In this document: piece by piece, positions 29,454 through 43,427 of the stretch | How the letters are laid out: every line of letters starts with the position of its first letter | Position numbering within the stretch: the stretch's first letter is position 1 | DNA from: Eutreptiella sp. 'Long Island Sound 2002' | Taxonomy: Eukaryota; Euglenozoa; Euglenophyceae; Eutreptiales; Eutreptiaceae | Assembly (NCBI GenBank): GCA_964036045.1 | Contig: OZ038397.1 | Coordinates: 27,025,346-27,089,345 of the forward strand | Length of the DNA stretch: 64,000 nucleotides | Reading direction: 5' to 3' | Translations under genes and position numbers: made by a program | The notes under the pieces: model-generated | What the model saw: only the letters and a program-made list of their open reading frames with translations | What the model was told of the DNA's origin: nothing | The model's database searches: none

Positions 29454-30616
29454 ACAACAAGCAACAAGCAACAAGCACTTCTCCTCACCGTTTTGGCCAT
29501 TGCTCCGCCTCATCGCTCCGTCTCTACTCTACTCTAGCCATCTTGGAGCCCAGGTGGTGGCCTTGACAAATCCAAGTTTTGAGCCAAAAACTCACCGGTG
29601 GCGGCCCGGGGCGGGGGCGCCAAGTCGGGAGGTGCCCTCCCAAATCTGCGCAGTCCTGGGCCAAAAACAGCCATTTTTCGCCCAAAACAGCCCCAAAACC
29701 CGGCCGAAACGCCCAAACAAAGGGATACGGTGAGTACACTGCACGTGCGGCTTCACTTCACTGTGTCAAAGAGCTCTCTAGTCCCCTTCAATTCCACGAT
29801 ATGTGGATACGAGGAACAGCCCAAAAAGGCGCCAAAAAAAAACCCAAAAACCTGCGCAATGCGCACCAACACCCCGAAACCAAGCACAGGGCGTATCTTG
29901 GGTTAGGTGGCTCAAAAACGAATTCTGAGGGCACCTAGTCCACCCGCAACCCCCCACTTTTTGTGGTTTCCAAGCCTCAGAATCGCCGAACCAGACACGT
30001 AGACCCCCGTACCAGTGGTCACTTGGTGCAGCAGGAGGGCCGGCTAGCCCACGCACAGTGGGGGCCAACGGTGGGTCCACCAGGGTCCCCGGGGCGAAAA
30101 AATTGATTTTTTCCAAAGTTGTTCCTAGACCACTTGGGATGCTCAAACAAGTGTTTTTGGGCCATTTTGAGCCCGTGCTGGCGCGTTTTGGGCCATGGAA
30201 AATCCCAAAATGCCTTGAAATTAAGCCGTTTTGGGACCCAAAATCGGTCAAAAATGGGTCAAAAATGCGTTTTTCCAAAAATGATCCTGGACCATTTGGG
30301 ATGCTCAGACAAGTTTTTTTAGCCTATTTTGAGCCCGTGGCGACGCGTTTTGGCTCCTGGAAACTCCCAAAATGCCTTGAAAATGGGCCATTTTGGGACT
30401 AAAAATGGGTCAAAAATGGGTCAAAAACGTGTTTTTCTTAAAGTGATCCCGGACCATTTGGGATGCTGAGACAAGTGTTTTTAGCCCGTTTTGAGCCGGT
30501 TTTGACCGAGTTTAGCCCCTTCCACCACATGTATGCACCAGTTTGTGCCTTTCGCACGTACCTTAGAGGTGTGTGTCGGAGCCACCTAGAGCTGGGAGAG
30601 GGGTGTAGATTGGAGG

Positions 30617-31841
<1,225 letters not shown>

Positions 31842-32259
31842 AAAATCCCAAAATGCCTTGAAATTAAGCCGTTTTGGGACCCAAAATCGGTCAAAAATGG
31901 GTCAAAAATGTGTTTTTCCAAAAATGATCCTGGACCATTTGGGATGCTCAAACAAGTTTTTTTAGCCTATTTTGAGCCCGTGGCGACGCGTTTTGGCTCC
32001 TGGAAACTCCCAAAATGCCTTGAAAATGGGCCATTTTGGGACTAAAAATGGGTCAAAAATGGGTCAAAAACGTGTTTTTCTTAAAGTGATCCCGGACCAT
32101 TTGGGATGCTGAGACAAGTGTTTTTAGCCCGTTTTGAGCCGGTTTTGACCGAGTTTAGCCCCTTCCACCACATGTATGCACCACTTTGTGCCTTTCGCAC
32201 GTACCTTAGAGGTGTGTGTCGGAGCCACCTAGAGCTGGGAGAGGGGTGTAGATTGGAGG
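31842..32259. mobile_element. R1 repeat copy B, 3'-end fragment
   Basis: 418 bp that match R1 copy A (30199-30616) with only three differences that I can see, including the same right end and a following (TA)n array. The left junction with the GC-rich module is abrupt. The pair is therefore a recent segmental duplication of an R1 end. Confidence 0.85.
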
Positions 32260-32589
<330 letters not shown>

Positions 32590-32609
32590 AGGTACGCATT
32601 TCATAAAGT

Positions 32610-32830
32610 CCGGTCTTCCGGTCTGACCGGTCTTCCCGTTTCGCGCAGTTTATTCTAGCAAAACTTCTACTTTACGCCGGTTTACGCAGTTTATGCAGTT
32701 TATGCAGACCGAGCAGTTTATGCAGTTCGTGCGGGGACACGGAAGACCGGTCCGGACCGGTCCGCCCGGTCTGGTCTGGTCTCCGTACCAACTGCATAAA
32801 ACCCCTTAAACCGAGCGGTCCGATCAGTTT
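32610..32830. repeat. Left subterminal CCGGTC repeats
   Basis: Several overlapping CCGGTC/GACCGG units (near 32612, 32740 and 32765), plus GCAGTTTATGCAGTTTA units. The same words recur at the right end, so they are candidate transposase-binding sites. Confidence 0.65.
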
Positions 32831-32857
32831 GCGCAGTTCATTTCACTTCATAGTGTA

Positions 32858-32940
32858 TGTGCGTGTGTGTGTGTGTGTGTGTGTGTGGTGTACGTGTGTT
32901 TGTGTGTTTGCGCGTGTGTGTTTGTTTGTGCCACATACCA
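32858..32940 (+). repeat. (GT)n microsatellite
   Basis: GT dinucleotides from about 32858 to 32887, then an irregular TGTGTTTG-rich tail, just 3' of the transposase gene. Confidence 0.85.
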
Positions 32941-33063
32941 ATGCCTTCCATCCCCAGCCAGAGCCGTCGAGGGGTGGCCGCATTCGGGGTCGTTAGCTCT
33001 ATTATACGGCGGGAGCTTCGCAATGGGGCACTTCCCCCCATGCCATATGACCGCCCTTCAGCC

Positions 33064-34416
33064 CTACTGATGGTACTTCGCAAAGCAATCAACGTGCAGC
33101 GAAACGCCACAAGCTTGGCATTTGTACACCGATGTGCCGCCCCGACAGCACACGCATGTACCTCGCTTGGCACGGATAGGGAGGTGCTTTGCCTGCACCT
33201 CAATTGTTCGGGCTGGAAAGATGTACCGCATGAGACGCCACTGCCAATTGTGCATGGTTTCCCCCGGGGCACAAAGTTTCAACGCTTTGCACGAGGTAAA
33301 AGCGTTGGTGGATGCCATGCGGAGCAACATGCCGTTCAAGGCCTTCCACCAGTTTGGGAACCGCCGCTCCTCCCGATGCTGCAAGCACAGCTGGTTGCAC
33401 ACATCGACCCCGGGTGCAAATGTGCGGTAATTGGCCACAATGCCGGGTAGGCGATACCTACGTTTCCGCCACACATGGGGGCCATGGTGGCAGTTGGTGA
33501 CCAAGGGCACGGCACGTGCCGCCTTCTTGCCCACCTTTGGGCTTTTGAAAATGCTCAAGGCATACCCATCCTCCTTGTGAACCACGGTGTTCACCTTCCC
33601 AGGGTGCAGCCCCTTGCCCCCCTGCTCAACGAGATCCGCTGATTTGGGGATTAGCATCAAGAAGGGTCGAGACTGTGCCGCTAGAGACCTAGCTGTACCA
33701 TGGGAACCAAAGTAGGTGTCCGCCAGCAAAACCCGGTTGCTGGGTGCCACATCATGCCAGAGCTGCACAATCTCCGTGGGGGTGTAATGGCCAGCATAGG
33801 TGGTTGGAGGTGGGGGGTTGTCACGAGGCATCGCACCACGGTACAAATAAACATGATAAATGTACCGGTCCTGAGCATCACACAGCAGATACAATTTTAC
33901 CCCCGTGGTATGGGGTTTCCGAGGGATGAATTGTCTAAATAGGAATAGGCCCTTGTGTGGGACGATAGATTCATCGCCACACACAATGTCACCTAATACC
34001 CACCCATTCTGCCATTGTTCGGTGCACAGTTCAATCGGGGCATCCACATCCGGATCCGCGAAGCGCTGCAACTTGTAGAACGCCCCACGGTCTGGGAAGA
34101 GGTACTCCATGTAGGGGTTGTAGTACATGCTATCCCTATCCCATAGGTCATCAATGCGGCGGGGTTGTAGCATTCCGAGACCTAGTCGGAAAAGGATGTA
34201 GCGGGGAAGCAAGGGGACCAAGTCGGCATGCCCCTTGGCGCGGAGGCAAATGTCCATGCACTCCATGATGGGCCGCATCATGTACTCATACACCGTGACC
34301 GGTGTGTCCGCGGCGCATGTACCCTCCAATAGGCTTGTGCCTCGTGCAACACCTTTGGTGAAGTCATACAAAGCCTCATCAGGATCCAAGGGACGTGGTT
34401 CCCAATCCGATTGCAT
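33064..34416 (-). CDS. piggyBac-type transposase (DDE_Tnp_1_7 family)
   Basis: 450 residues from a true ATG to a stop, uninterrupted. It carries the RNase H-like core of the piggyBac family: the first Asp in CGDESIVPHKG (D148), followed by FRQFIPRKPHTTGVKLYLL; the second in LLADTYFGS (D233); and the third in GVDVCNQL (D338). The C-terminus has a Cys/His-rich domain (CVCCRGG, YKCQACGVSLHVDCFAKYH), the cross-brace finger of piggyBac transposases that binds the transposon end. At 450 residues it is shorter than typical piggyBac proteins (about 560-600), mainly at the N-terminus; the separate acidic ORF upstream may supply the missing part. It excises and inserts the element. The gene lies between clusters of CCGGTC repeats. 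Confidence 0.93.
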   Translation of the reverse strand: MQSDWEPRPLDPDEALYDFTKGVARGTSLLEGTCAADTPVTVYEYMMRPIMECMDICLRAKGHADLVPLLPRYILFRLGLGMLQPRRIDDLWDRDSMYYNPYMEYLFPDRGAFYKLQRFADPDVDAPIELCTEQWQNGWVLGDIVCGDESIVPHKGLFLFRQFIPRKPHTTGVKLYLLCDAQDRYIYHVYLYRGAMPRDNPPPPTTYAGHYTPTEIVQLWHDVAPSNRVLLADTYFGSHGTARSLAAQSRPFLMLIPKSADLVEQGGKGLHPGKVNTVVHKEDGYALSIFKSPKVGKKAARAVPLVTNCHHGPHVWRKRRYRLPGIVANYRTFAPGVDVCNQLCLQHREERRFPNWWKALNGMLLRMASTNAFTSCKALKLCAPGETMHNWQWRLMRYIFPARTIEVQAKHLPIRAKRGTCVCCRGGTSVYKCQACGVSLHVDCFAKYHQ

Positions 34417-34479
34417 AGTGTAATGATTTGACTGCAGAAGAGGGAAAAGGAAATTTGCTGCGCAAACTGCACAAACTGC

Positions 34480-34620
34480 ACGAACTTGCCGGACCGCGCG
34501 GTTCGTTTCACTTTACGAGAAGACCGGTACAGACCGGTCCGGACCGGTCCTTGGACAAACTGCATCAACTCATCTAAACTGTCCGGTCCGAGCAGTTTAC
34601 GCAGTTTACGCTGTTTACGC
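34480..34620. repeat. Internal CCGGTC/GCAGTTTACGC repeats
   Basis: GACCGGTACAGACCGGTCC, GGACCGGTCC and CAGTTTACGCAGTTTACGC between the two ORFs of the piggyBac-like element, just upstream of the transposase ATG. The same words occur at both element ends. Confidence 0.65.
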
Positions 34621-34903
34621 TGTTTGTTGATTTTTCCTATTCTTTACCTTTTTGTCCCCCCATTGGCTACTTTCTATTTTTATTTCTATTTCTATTTCTT
34701 TGGGACGGGGGGGGGGGAATGGAGGGGCAGGGGGTGGCCTCTTCCTCACAAACTGAGAAGGTCGCATGCACTGGGCGTTGTTGCAATTCGTCGAACAAAC
34801 AACGTGAGACGGTCCGAATGTTTGAAGAAAGTATTGGAGAAGCGAACACCACCACCGGCCTGCTTCACCACGGCAACACCATGGAAAAGTGGTCCGGGGC
34901 GCT

Positions 34904-35627
34904 TTAGGCTGTGCCTGGGACATCAGAGCCGAGGCCAGCATCACCACCACCCTGACCCGGCCCGGAATCATCATCGGGCTTTTTCTTAGCATCCAACTTA
35001 GCTTGTAGCTGGGCCTCCATTTGCCTTTGCTTCTGCAGGAACATGGGGTTGACCTTAGCGGACCCATTGGAAGAACTCTTGTGCCAAACTTTTCTTGCGC
35101 CTACCCTTCCCCTTGTCCTGTTTCTTTGGTTTCTCCTCCTCTTCGCTCGACGGGTCCTCATCTACAATCCCCTCCTCGCCCTCGGGCTCGTCATCCCCCT
35201 CTTCATCCTCCCCCTCCTCATCACCATCCTCCTCATCACCTTCGTCCACATCCAAAGGCCGTTTGGACCTCTCTGCCCGACTCCCAGATGCCCGCTGTTG
35301 CACCCTCTCCTTGGGGGTCTTTGCCTTGGCACCTCCCTTCTGAATCAACCAACTCCCCACAACCGTCTCAACGTCAAACACCACATCCCCTTTGTTTTGT
35401 TGCCTCTTGACGTTTCCATTTTTGTCTTCGGTGTATTCCTTGGTGTTTGTGAGTGTCACCTTCCCTTTTTCCACCTTGGACACCAACCCACTGAAACGGG
35501 CTCCGTGCGAGCCCTTCTTCAAGAAAACGACCCATTGCCCTCTCTCGATGTTCTTGAAGGCGTGGGGGACCACCTTATCATCCTTGGTGGCATGGGGGAG
35601 GGCTTGACCGGGACCTTCCACAGGCAT
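34904..35627 (-). CDS. Accessory acidic ORF of piggyBac-like element, frameshifted
   Basis: Starts at an ATG at 35627. The first 90 or so residues look folded (HAFKNIERGQWVVFLKKG, ARFSGLVSKVEKGKVTLTN), resembling a small SH3/Tudor-like barrel, with uncertain homology. A basic and then strongly acidic region follows (DEEDGDEEGEDEEGDDEPEG). The frame ends at 35055, but coding sense continues in another frame to a stop at 34904 (coiled-coil-like QKQRQMEAQLQAKLDAKKK). A one-base change in an A-run near 35,090 would join them; an intron is an alternative. It is co-oriented with and upstream of the transposase. Function unknown; it may be the missing transposase N-terminus or a partner protein. Confidence 0.5.
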
Positions 35628-35699
35628 GGCAAGGAAGAAACTAAAGCAAAAAGGTGGAAAAACATGTTGAACACTAGAAAAAAGCACAAACTGCACGAA

Positions 35700-36420
35700 C
35701 TGCACGAACCGGTCGGACCGGTCCGTTCATTTCAGTTTAGATGAAGACCGGTCCGGACCGGTCTGGACCGGTCTGCGTACCAACTGCGCGAAATGTCATA
35801 AACGGATTGTGCTACACGACAAAGCCTATTAAACCATCATGGTGGCCTAAGGTCCTTTGGGGAGTATGCATACACAAGCATGGCAAAGCAGGGAGACTGC
35901 AAGACACCTGCACCATCATAAACTGCAGTGTGGTTGTCCAAGTAGTTGGGCCGCTCGGTTCATACTAGTTGACACGGAGACCGGTCTGGACCGGTGCAGA
36001 CCGGTCTCTGGACGAACTGCATAAGGTGATCTGTCACAATGGCTCTACATTTACATGACCATCATGCAATGTTAAGGTGTTGTAATACCCTGAGAACCCT
36101 AGGGAAACATCCATGCAACATGCGGAGCAGGTGGTATGTGTGTGCACGCTCTGTAGGTGTGTCGTATGTGCATGTTGTGTGAAGTGTGGTGAGCTGCGCA
36201 AACTGATCGGACCGCCCAGTTCGTTTGAGTTGGTACAAAGACCGGTCTAGACCGGTCTTGTGGTCTGCCAAACTGGTCTACATGCAAAACTCTAAACCTT
36301 CATTAAATCATCAAAAAACACCAAAACCACAAGATCCGCCACATGCAAATACCCCTGACCCAACCCTTCACACAAAAGTAACACTTTGCACAAAAATCCA
36401 GACCGGACAAGACCGTTGCG
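35700..36420. repeat. Right subterminal CCGGTC repeats
   Basis: Clusters of GACCGGTC-type units near 35,715, 35,745-35,775, 35,980-36,010, 36,238-36,260 and 36,395. Together with the left-end and internal sets they form a dense palindromic array spanning much of the element. Confidence 0.7.
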
Positions 36421-36423
36421 CTA

Positions 36424-37718
<1,295 letters not shown>

Positions 37719-38181
37719 ATATATATATATATACATGGGTGGTGGCGCTGTGCGGTTGCCGTGGTTGCTTCAAAGGCGTGCTAGAAACCAATAGAAAAGC
37801 AATGCTAGCTTGAGGCACAGAAAGGTATCCAGGATGGGTGACGAGAGCACACACACATTTTATTGACTTAAAAATTTTTTTGGATAGTTGTCTACACCAT
37901 ACTGCCACTGAAGTGATTCTATTTGAACAGTAAAGGAAACAATGTCAGAAGCAGTGGATTATGAAAATCCAAGTTCGCGAGGATCTCAACCGCCATAGAT
38001 GACGTAACCTGTGAACCACAAGTTGTTACTGTTCACGAAAATACACCAACTGCCCGACATTTGCTTCGAAAAGTACCTTCTCTTTGTGACCCTCACGCGG
38101 TCGGTGGCCACAGCTGGAGGATCTGATCAGGCGGCGGTGCATGTTCGGCACGCAATCACAGCCTCTGTTGTGGCGTGGAGA
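37719..38181. other. Short (TA)n and unique DNA, no gene seen
   Basis: A 15-bp TA array (37719-37733) closes R1 copy C. The remaining 450 bp has no supported frame, RNA gene or repeat that I can identify. Confidence 0.6.
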
Positions 38182-38773
38182 TACTCTAGTGTGCCCAATA
38201 GAAGACCGGTGACTAATAAGAGACTGGGGTGGGCTTCGGAGTCCTTGCACGGACACTTCACGCTCGCAACCGGGTTCTATTGAGAGAGCGGGTTGTCCAC
38301 AGAGGAGGGGCGAGCAACAAAGTATGCAATGCATGGGCAACAACACTTGGCGGACTTGTCATCTTGTATGTAACCTTGGTAGAATGGAGCAAACACATCT
38401 GGGGGCAATATCAATCTTGCAGTAAGTACTAGCGACTCTAGTGACGGACGGAAGTGGTGATGGATAGGTGCCATGGTACCCCTTGCCGGGTGCTTCAGCT
38501 TGCCTGTACCTCTCGAACTTGGCATTGGCCTTGGCTTTTTTGGTGCCGCATTGGTGGTGGGTTGGGCGGCAAGGGCACTTGAGCTTGAGGAAGCAACATC
38601 TTGTGATGCTTGTGCGAATTGCGAGTCATCGCCAAGTCGTTCTAGTGCAGCGCGTCCATCTGGTGCAACGCGTCAAGGACCGGCGACCAGGTTCCCAATA
38701 ATAGAACAGAGCCGATTCAAAAGCCCAAAAATTAATAAGAGACCAGGGACTTCTATTCGGCACACTAGAGTAC
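38182..38773. mobile_element. MITE-like element with TA flanks, about 590 bp
   Basis: TACTCTAGTGTGCCCAATAG (38182) has an inverted partner ending at 38773 (CTATTCGGCACACTAGAGTA), with one mismatch over 23 bp. If TA is taken as the target duplication, the TIR is CTCTAGTGTGCC..., a layout typical of Tc1/mariner-type MITEs. The word TAATAAGAGAC also occurs in the same orientation just inside each end. No transposase is present. Confidence 0.65.
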
Positions 38774-39650
38774 CTCTGGTATCCGCGGGTACCCCGGCAG
38801 TTGCAGCCTGATCATCCAACAAGCACAGCGTCATCTGCTGTCGTTTTTGAGCTCATCCATCACCTCATTCACCATTTTCACACTTTCCCGAAGCATGGGT
38901 TTCGACTGCCCACAGTCGCACGCACTTCTTGCAGCTTTGGCTGCGCGCTATTGCACGATCACTACACTTCTTGCAGTACTTCCTGCAGCTATGTACGCGC
39001 TGTTGCACTTCCTGCAAAATTTTCTTTGCTTTCAACTCTAAATACACCCTTAAATAGGGTGATTTGCCAAATGCCGGCGCAAAAGCGCCCGTCCTTCACA
39101 GTTGCAAGGATTTCTCTTTGATTTTGTGGTCTTTTCTGGATTTTTCTTGATTGAGACCCTTGCTACTGGCCTATATAAAAATTTTGGGATTTGGTGCCAG
39201 ATTGCCTGATTTATAGGCGCCAGAAGGTGAGACCTTTAGCGATGCGCTAAAATCGCCATTTGCCAAATGATAGCGCAAAATCTGCGCTCTTCACAGTGGC
39301 GCTTCTTGTGGGCGATCGGCAACACGGATCGCTGCAGAATGTAATTGGAGTCTGATTGGTTTTCCATGTTCTACAAATACCTCCGATGATCCCAATGATC
39401 CCAGATAACCCAAACTCCAGCGGCACGACACGGAACCACTGAATTGTGATTGATAGTGAACTAGTGGTTCAGTTTTTACGCTGATTCATGCCTAAGCAAA
39501 AAGACATAAATAAAATGCTTGAAGAACTGATAATTAAAAATCAGGCTCATAATGCAATGTGAATAGACAATAATTGTTTAAGCCTGTACTCGTCACCATG
39601 CAATCGCGACATCTGGCGCATGCGCCTGCAGGACTGGCTAATGCTCTCAA
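38774..39650. other. AT-richer DNA with a duplicated motif, no gene supported
   Basis: The string TTTGCCAAATG...GCGCAAAA...CTTCACAG occurs twice (39,061 and 39,257, spacing about 196 bp), separated by a TATA-like CTATATAAAAAT at 39,172. The rest is AT-rich with no coding frame that I can support. Confidence 0.5.
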
Positions 39651-40514
39651 TCCTATTACACTCCCCTCCTAAAATATTTCATAGTCTACACAAGACTTTG
39701 CTAGACTTGAAATGTTTGATAAAAAAACATATAGGAGTGGTAGCCCTTGCACAGCGCATGCTTGCTGCTCAGCACCCCACTGTGGGCTGTCTACTGTACA
39801 CAAACAAAGTGGGTGCTGCAAGTATAAGGAGTGGGGCTGAGTCAAAAATGCTTTTATGCATCTCCCAGAGGGAGTATGTGGGGCTCACCTTTAAAGTATT
39901 CAACACAAGACAACCACAACAGGAATACCCACTAAAAAACTCAGCCACTGGATAGATCCTTTAATATTAAAATAAAAAGGAAAATAACAGAGCTGCCCTG
40001 CTGGCTGTTGTTTCTCTGACTGCCGGCTGTTTGAACAAAAAAACAAACACTCCACAGACAAGAAAAGCCAAAACACGTGTGTGGGGTTTCACTTTCCCTG
40101 CTGTTTTGTGTTTTAAAAAAAACACACAACAGACTAGAAAAGCAAAAGACCTCAAGCTCTAGCATGCACAGCACAAACAAAACATGAGAAGTCATGTTTG
40201 GTGCTACAAATGTGCACGTAAGTGCTCTGCCTGTGCTCAGCAAAAGCGAAGTAGCGCCAAGGGACGCCACCAGGTGTTATACTTGCATCATGGGCCACTG
40301 GCGCTAACAAACAGCCTGGCCGTGACATATATCACTGAGCATATAAGCCCTCATACAAAAAGAAGATAAGCCCATGCATCAGCGCCATAAGAGAAGGCGC
40401 TTAGGGCACTTACAACAGGCAAAATGAGCTTCGTTGACTGAGTCAATTTGCACATGCATGCCATGTGAATCAGATGCACAACAGGCGCGTAAATTACAGC
40501 GCAACTGTAAGCAA

Positions 40515-41135
40515 TTAGCGCCCTCGCAGTCTTTGCTTTGCTGCGCCCTGCCCATTGTCCCACTTTGGCTGGGACATGTCCTCCAAGAGCGCGAGGAGGG
40601 TCTTGGCAGCTTGCTGCTGGCGCACTTGTTTGCCGCAACATTTACCACGCTGCTTGGTGGGCCCAGGGCTCGCCTCGCAGGAGCTTGGCGTGTCAACCAC
40701 AGCCACAGCGCCTTCATCGGCGGCGCAGTGCGCGCTGGCACGCACATTTCTTCGCGTGCGGGCCTCTGTCGCAGTTAGCCTTGCTTTGGCGCCGTGATTA
40801 GCGCCATGCTGCCTGTACTTGCGCAAACCAGCACCTTGTGCGCCTTCGCCAGCGCCATTTGCAGAGTAATTGCGCAACGCAGCAACTTGGGCGCCTTCGG
40901 TAGCACCATTGTGAGTGTCTGCTCGCCCCGCAACAACTTGGGCGCCTTCGGTCGCGCCATTCTGAGTGTCTGCTCGCCGCGCAACAACTTGAGCGCCTTC
41001 GGTCGCGCCAGTCTGAGCGTCTGCTTGGCGCGCAGCAGCCACGGTTGAGCCGGAAGCCTCTTGTAGAAGCCGGTCAACCTTGTTGTGCAGCTCACGTTGC
41101 GAATCTACCAGGATCTCCGACTTCGAAAAAAAATA
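40515..41135 (-). CDS. Hypothetical protein with 20-residue repeats
   Basis: The minus-strand frame is open from about 41,135 to a stop at 40,515, with no in-frame ATG near its beginning, so it may be an exon or a decayed gene. It starts with a helical segment (SQRELHNKVDRLLQEASG). About five 20-residue repeats follow (for example RRADTQNGATEGAQVVA), then a basic region and a leucine-rich C-terminus (KTLLALLEDMSQPKWDNG). No family is recognised. Confidence 0.3.
   Translation of the reverse strand, partial: YFFSKSEILVDSQRELHNKVDRLLQEASGSTVAAARQADAQTGATEGAQVVARRADTQNGATEGAQVVAGRADTHNGATEGAQVAALRNYSANGAGEGAQGAGLRKYRQHGANHGAKARLTATEARTRRNVRASAHCAADEGAVAVVDTPSSCEASPGPTKQRGKCCGKQVRQQQAAKTLLALLEDMSQPKWDNGQGAAKQRLRGR
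40795..41045. repeat. 60-bp minisatellite
   Basis: Units with the core TTGGGCGCCTTCGGT recur every 60 bp (for example 40,888, 40,938 region and 40,990 region), the older ones diverged. They underlie the 20-residue repeat on the minus strand. Confidence 0.7.
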
Positions 41136-41214
41136 GACACTCAGAAATTTTCCTTAGTCAGCCATTTGCTGAGGTAAGCCCCAGCAAATAGCTTGGGAAG
41201 GGAGTGTAATAGGA

Positions 41215-43427
41215 CACAGAGTAAAGATCGCTAGTGCGATCGCGTGTGTCGCGCATGCGTAGCACAGGCCAGATCAGAATAAAGTAGGCATATCAGAAAG
41301 CATAATTTAGGTATGTATTTTACATTCAAAATGTTTTTACAGATTGACGGGATGATATTAATTTTTGGTTATTGTTCTTGAGTGCTTCGCAGACGTTAGA
41401 AGGAGATAGATCAAAATGAAGGATTTCGACAAGGATAATCAGAATCAAACCAAGGACAAGACCATTACAAGAACCGATGCCTGCCGCTAGGCCAGGACCC
41501 AGGCTGCTGAGGGGGGAGGATTCCACCCTGAAATTGTGGGCGGTGCGATCGCATGGTCGCTCCCACCGCTCGCAACTCGTGTTGCCGCAAAGCTTTTCTC
41601 CCTTTTTTCCAATATTGTCCAAAGAGAAATCCCCAACAAAAGGACACATAATGCAACAACCCAAACAATTTTATTTGGAATTTAAGTGGTCTGCACAATT
41701 GGATCCACTTATGACGACATCCAACCTTTTGGGGGTGGCAAGTGATGAGAGTGAGGATGGGTTGAGTCGAGAGCACTCTCTTGGGAGTGATGACCAGCTG
41801 CTTTTTTACAAGCCTACAAGCAATGCCACACCAACATGCCAAGCTTCTTGCTGGTAGGGTACCCTCACCTAGATTAAGCAAGTGGTAACACAAGTTCAAT
41901 GTGTGTCTATCTTAACAAAGTTCAACATTTCTCGTAGCCGGAGCCCTCAAGAGGATTGCATTCCCATGGATTGACCCATCACAGCGCCGGGTCATTAAAC
42001 TATGCAACAAGATGCGTTTTTCTTTTGGTGGTTTATGATCAGCATTGATTGGGAAGAAGTATGCACGACACGAAAGGGCGCTCGTCAATGTGGCATATTG
42101 GTGCAAAATGTATCAAGTAGGCCGCTTGCACGTCGCTTAGCCTCTGCTCAGTCGAAAAGAAATGGGTGTGCCAACTTTGTTGACTTGGGAATGCCTCGTG
42201 TCTTTGGTTCTTGCTCACGCATTTTGCAGACGTTGAAGAAGTTTTGATTGTTAATGAGGCATCCTAATTCTTCTTGGGGCTTTTTTCTTGTGGCACTTTT
42301 TTTGCGTTGTAAAGAAACGCACAACCCTTTGCCTCTAAGGCCCCGGAGAGGAGTTGTTTTCGCGCCGAAAAGGGCACCGTCACCGACTTGATTCCCCCGA
42401 ATAGCTTGAGCCGAGGGTCCAAGATTCACACCAAGATGAGCGACTACCTTTCTAGAGGACTTTTGAAGGTCACGTGGTAGTCTTTGGGATTTTGCCTTCT
42501 TGGTGCCATGTTGCCAATGTGAGTCTTCCCAACGACCGAACACACGTGCGAACGAACGGCATTGCGCAACAAGCAAGAGTAGAGGAGAGTGTGGTTGCAG
42601 CATGAGTTCCGAGTTTTCAACAAATGGGCAAGTGGGCCCTTGAATTAACGTGGATCCATTTGTGGTTTGCCAAGCCACGGGGGCATTCTCAAAAAAGGGG
42701 ATCGGCACGAAAGCCGGACCTATGACCCTTTTTTGTAGCTTCAAGTATGGTCCATCACGTTCTTGAGAGGAACTTGGAACTTTAAAAGACGAAAATCTAC
42801 GTACTTCAATTACTGATTACCTCTTGGCTTCGATCTTTGTCTATTTGTTGCCCGAGAGCTTGCAGCAAGCAATATTTTTCTATCTTGCGCGCATTGTCGT
42901 TGTTGTATTGTTGGGTTAGTTTTGTGATTTTTGTGCCCTAGGTTCGCTGTTGTCGTTCGGGAATTTTCCCGGGAGGTGCCTTTGTTCTCGACTTGACCCT
43001 ACGACGTGGCGGGCAAGATGAGGGTGACCTCTACCGCTCAAAGACAACTGTTCATGTGCAATCCTCGTCATCATTATCCTCGTCCTCATCCCCATTATCA
43101 TTATGATGGTTACGTCATTTGGCAAGGGATATTTACACTTGTCGTGTTGTTGGCAACCATTCTTCCCGCCATACCCTAGGGCGCAAGGTCTCACTCATTG
43201 AAGGGATCATGTCTGGTTCATTCACGTGGAACCCCCATGGAAGACCCACTAGAAAAAAAATTGAGAGACCCATCCGATTTTCGCACCAAAACTAATAAAG
43301 TATTGCTATTTGGGAAGGGTTCAAACGGGACTTGAAGAGCTTGGTACATGTGAGAAGAGGCGGGGTCCCACCGGGCATTTGCACATTCATCCTTTGTGTT
43401 TGTGTTCCTTCATTCATAGGGATATGC
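41215..43427. other. Gene-poor stretch, no coding frame confidently supported
   Basis: Short frames exist on both strands. A plus-strand one near 41,651-41,857 starts MQQPKQFYLEFKW. A 28-codon frame opens with an ATG at 43,209 (MSGSFTWNPHGRPTRKK). A 198-codon minus frame spans 42,148-42,744. None has a recognisable domain. A TTCATTCATAG just before 43,419 could be a splice acceptor for the next gene, which would put an upstream exon in this region. Confidence 0.35.

Larger units (their letters stand above)
16222..30616. mobile_element. R1 repeat copy A, split by a Ty3/gypsy element
   Basis: The left end (16222-16276) and the remainder (29454-30616) are parts of one roughly 1.2-kb repeat whose uninterrupted relative lies at 36533-37718. 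Both ends face (TA)n arrays and carry an imperfect inverted terminal sequence, TTACTACACCCCTTTCCCC on the left and the complement of CTACACCCCTCTCCC on the right. The interior has about three tandem units of 162 bp (near 30142, 30304 and 30466) built around GGGTCAAAAATGGGTC. No coding frame is recognisable. It is probably a non-autonomous DNA transposon; the superfamily is unknown. Confidence 0.72.
39651..41214. other. 1.56-kb segment bounded by 19-bp inverted repeats
   Basis: TCCTATTACACTCCCCTCC at 39651 is matched in inverse, with one mismatch, at 41196-41214. The right copy is preceded by a purine-rich stretch and reads GGGAGTGTAATAGGA, as a polypurine tract plus LTR start would. I find no corresponding direct repeat, so an LTR element is not established. 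It may be a small TIR element. It contains a minus-strand frame with 20-residue repeats. Confidence 0.45.

Noticed and set aside
39345-41500. Complete LTR element around 39,651-41,214
   Set aside because: The border words fit, but no direct repeat of LTR length was found on the two sides.
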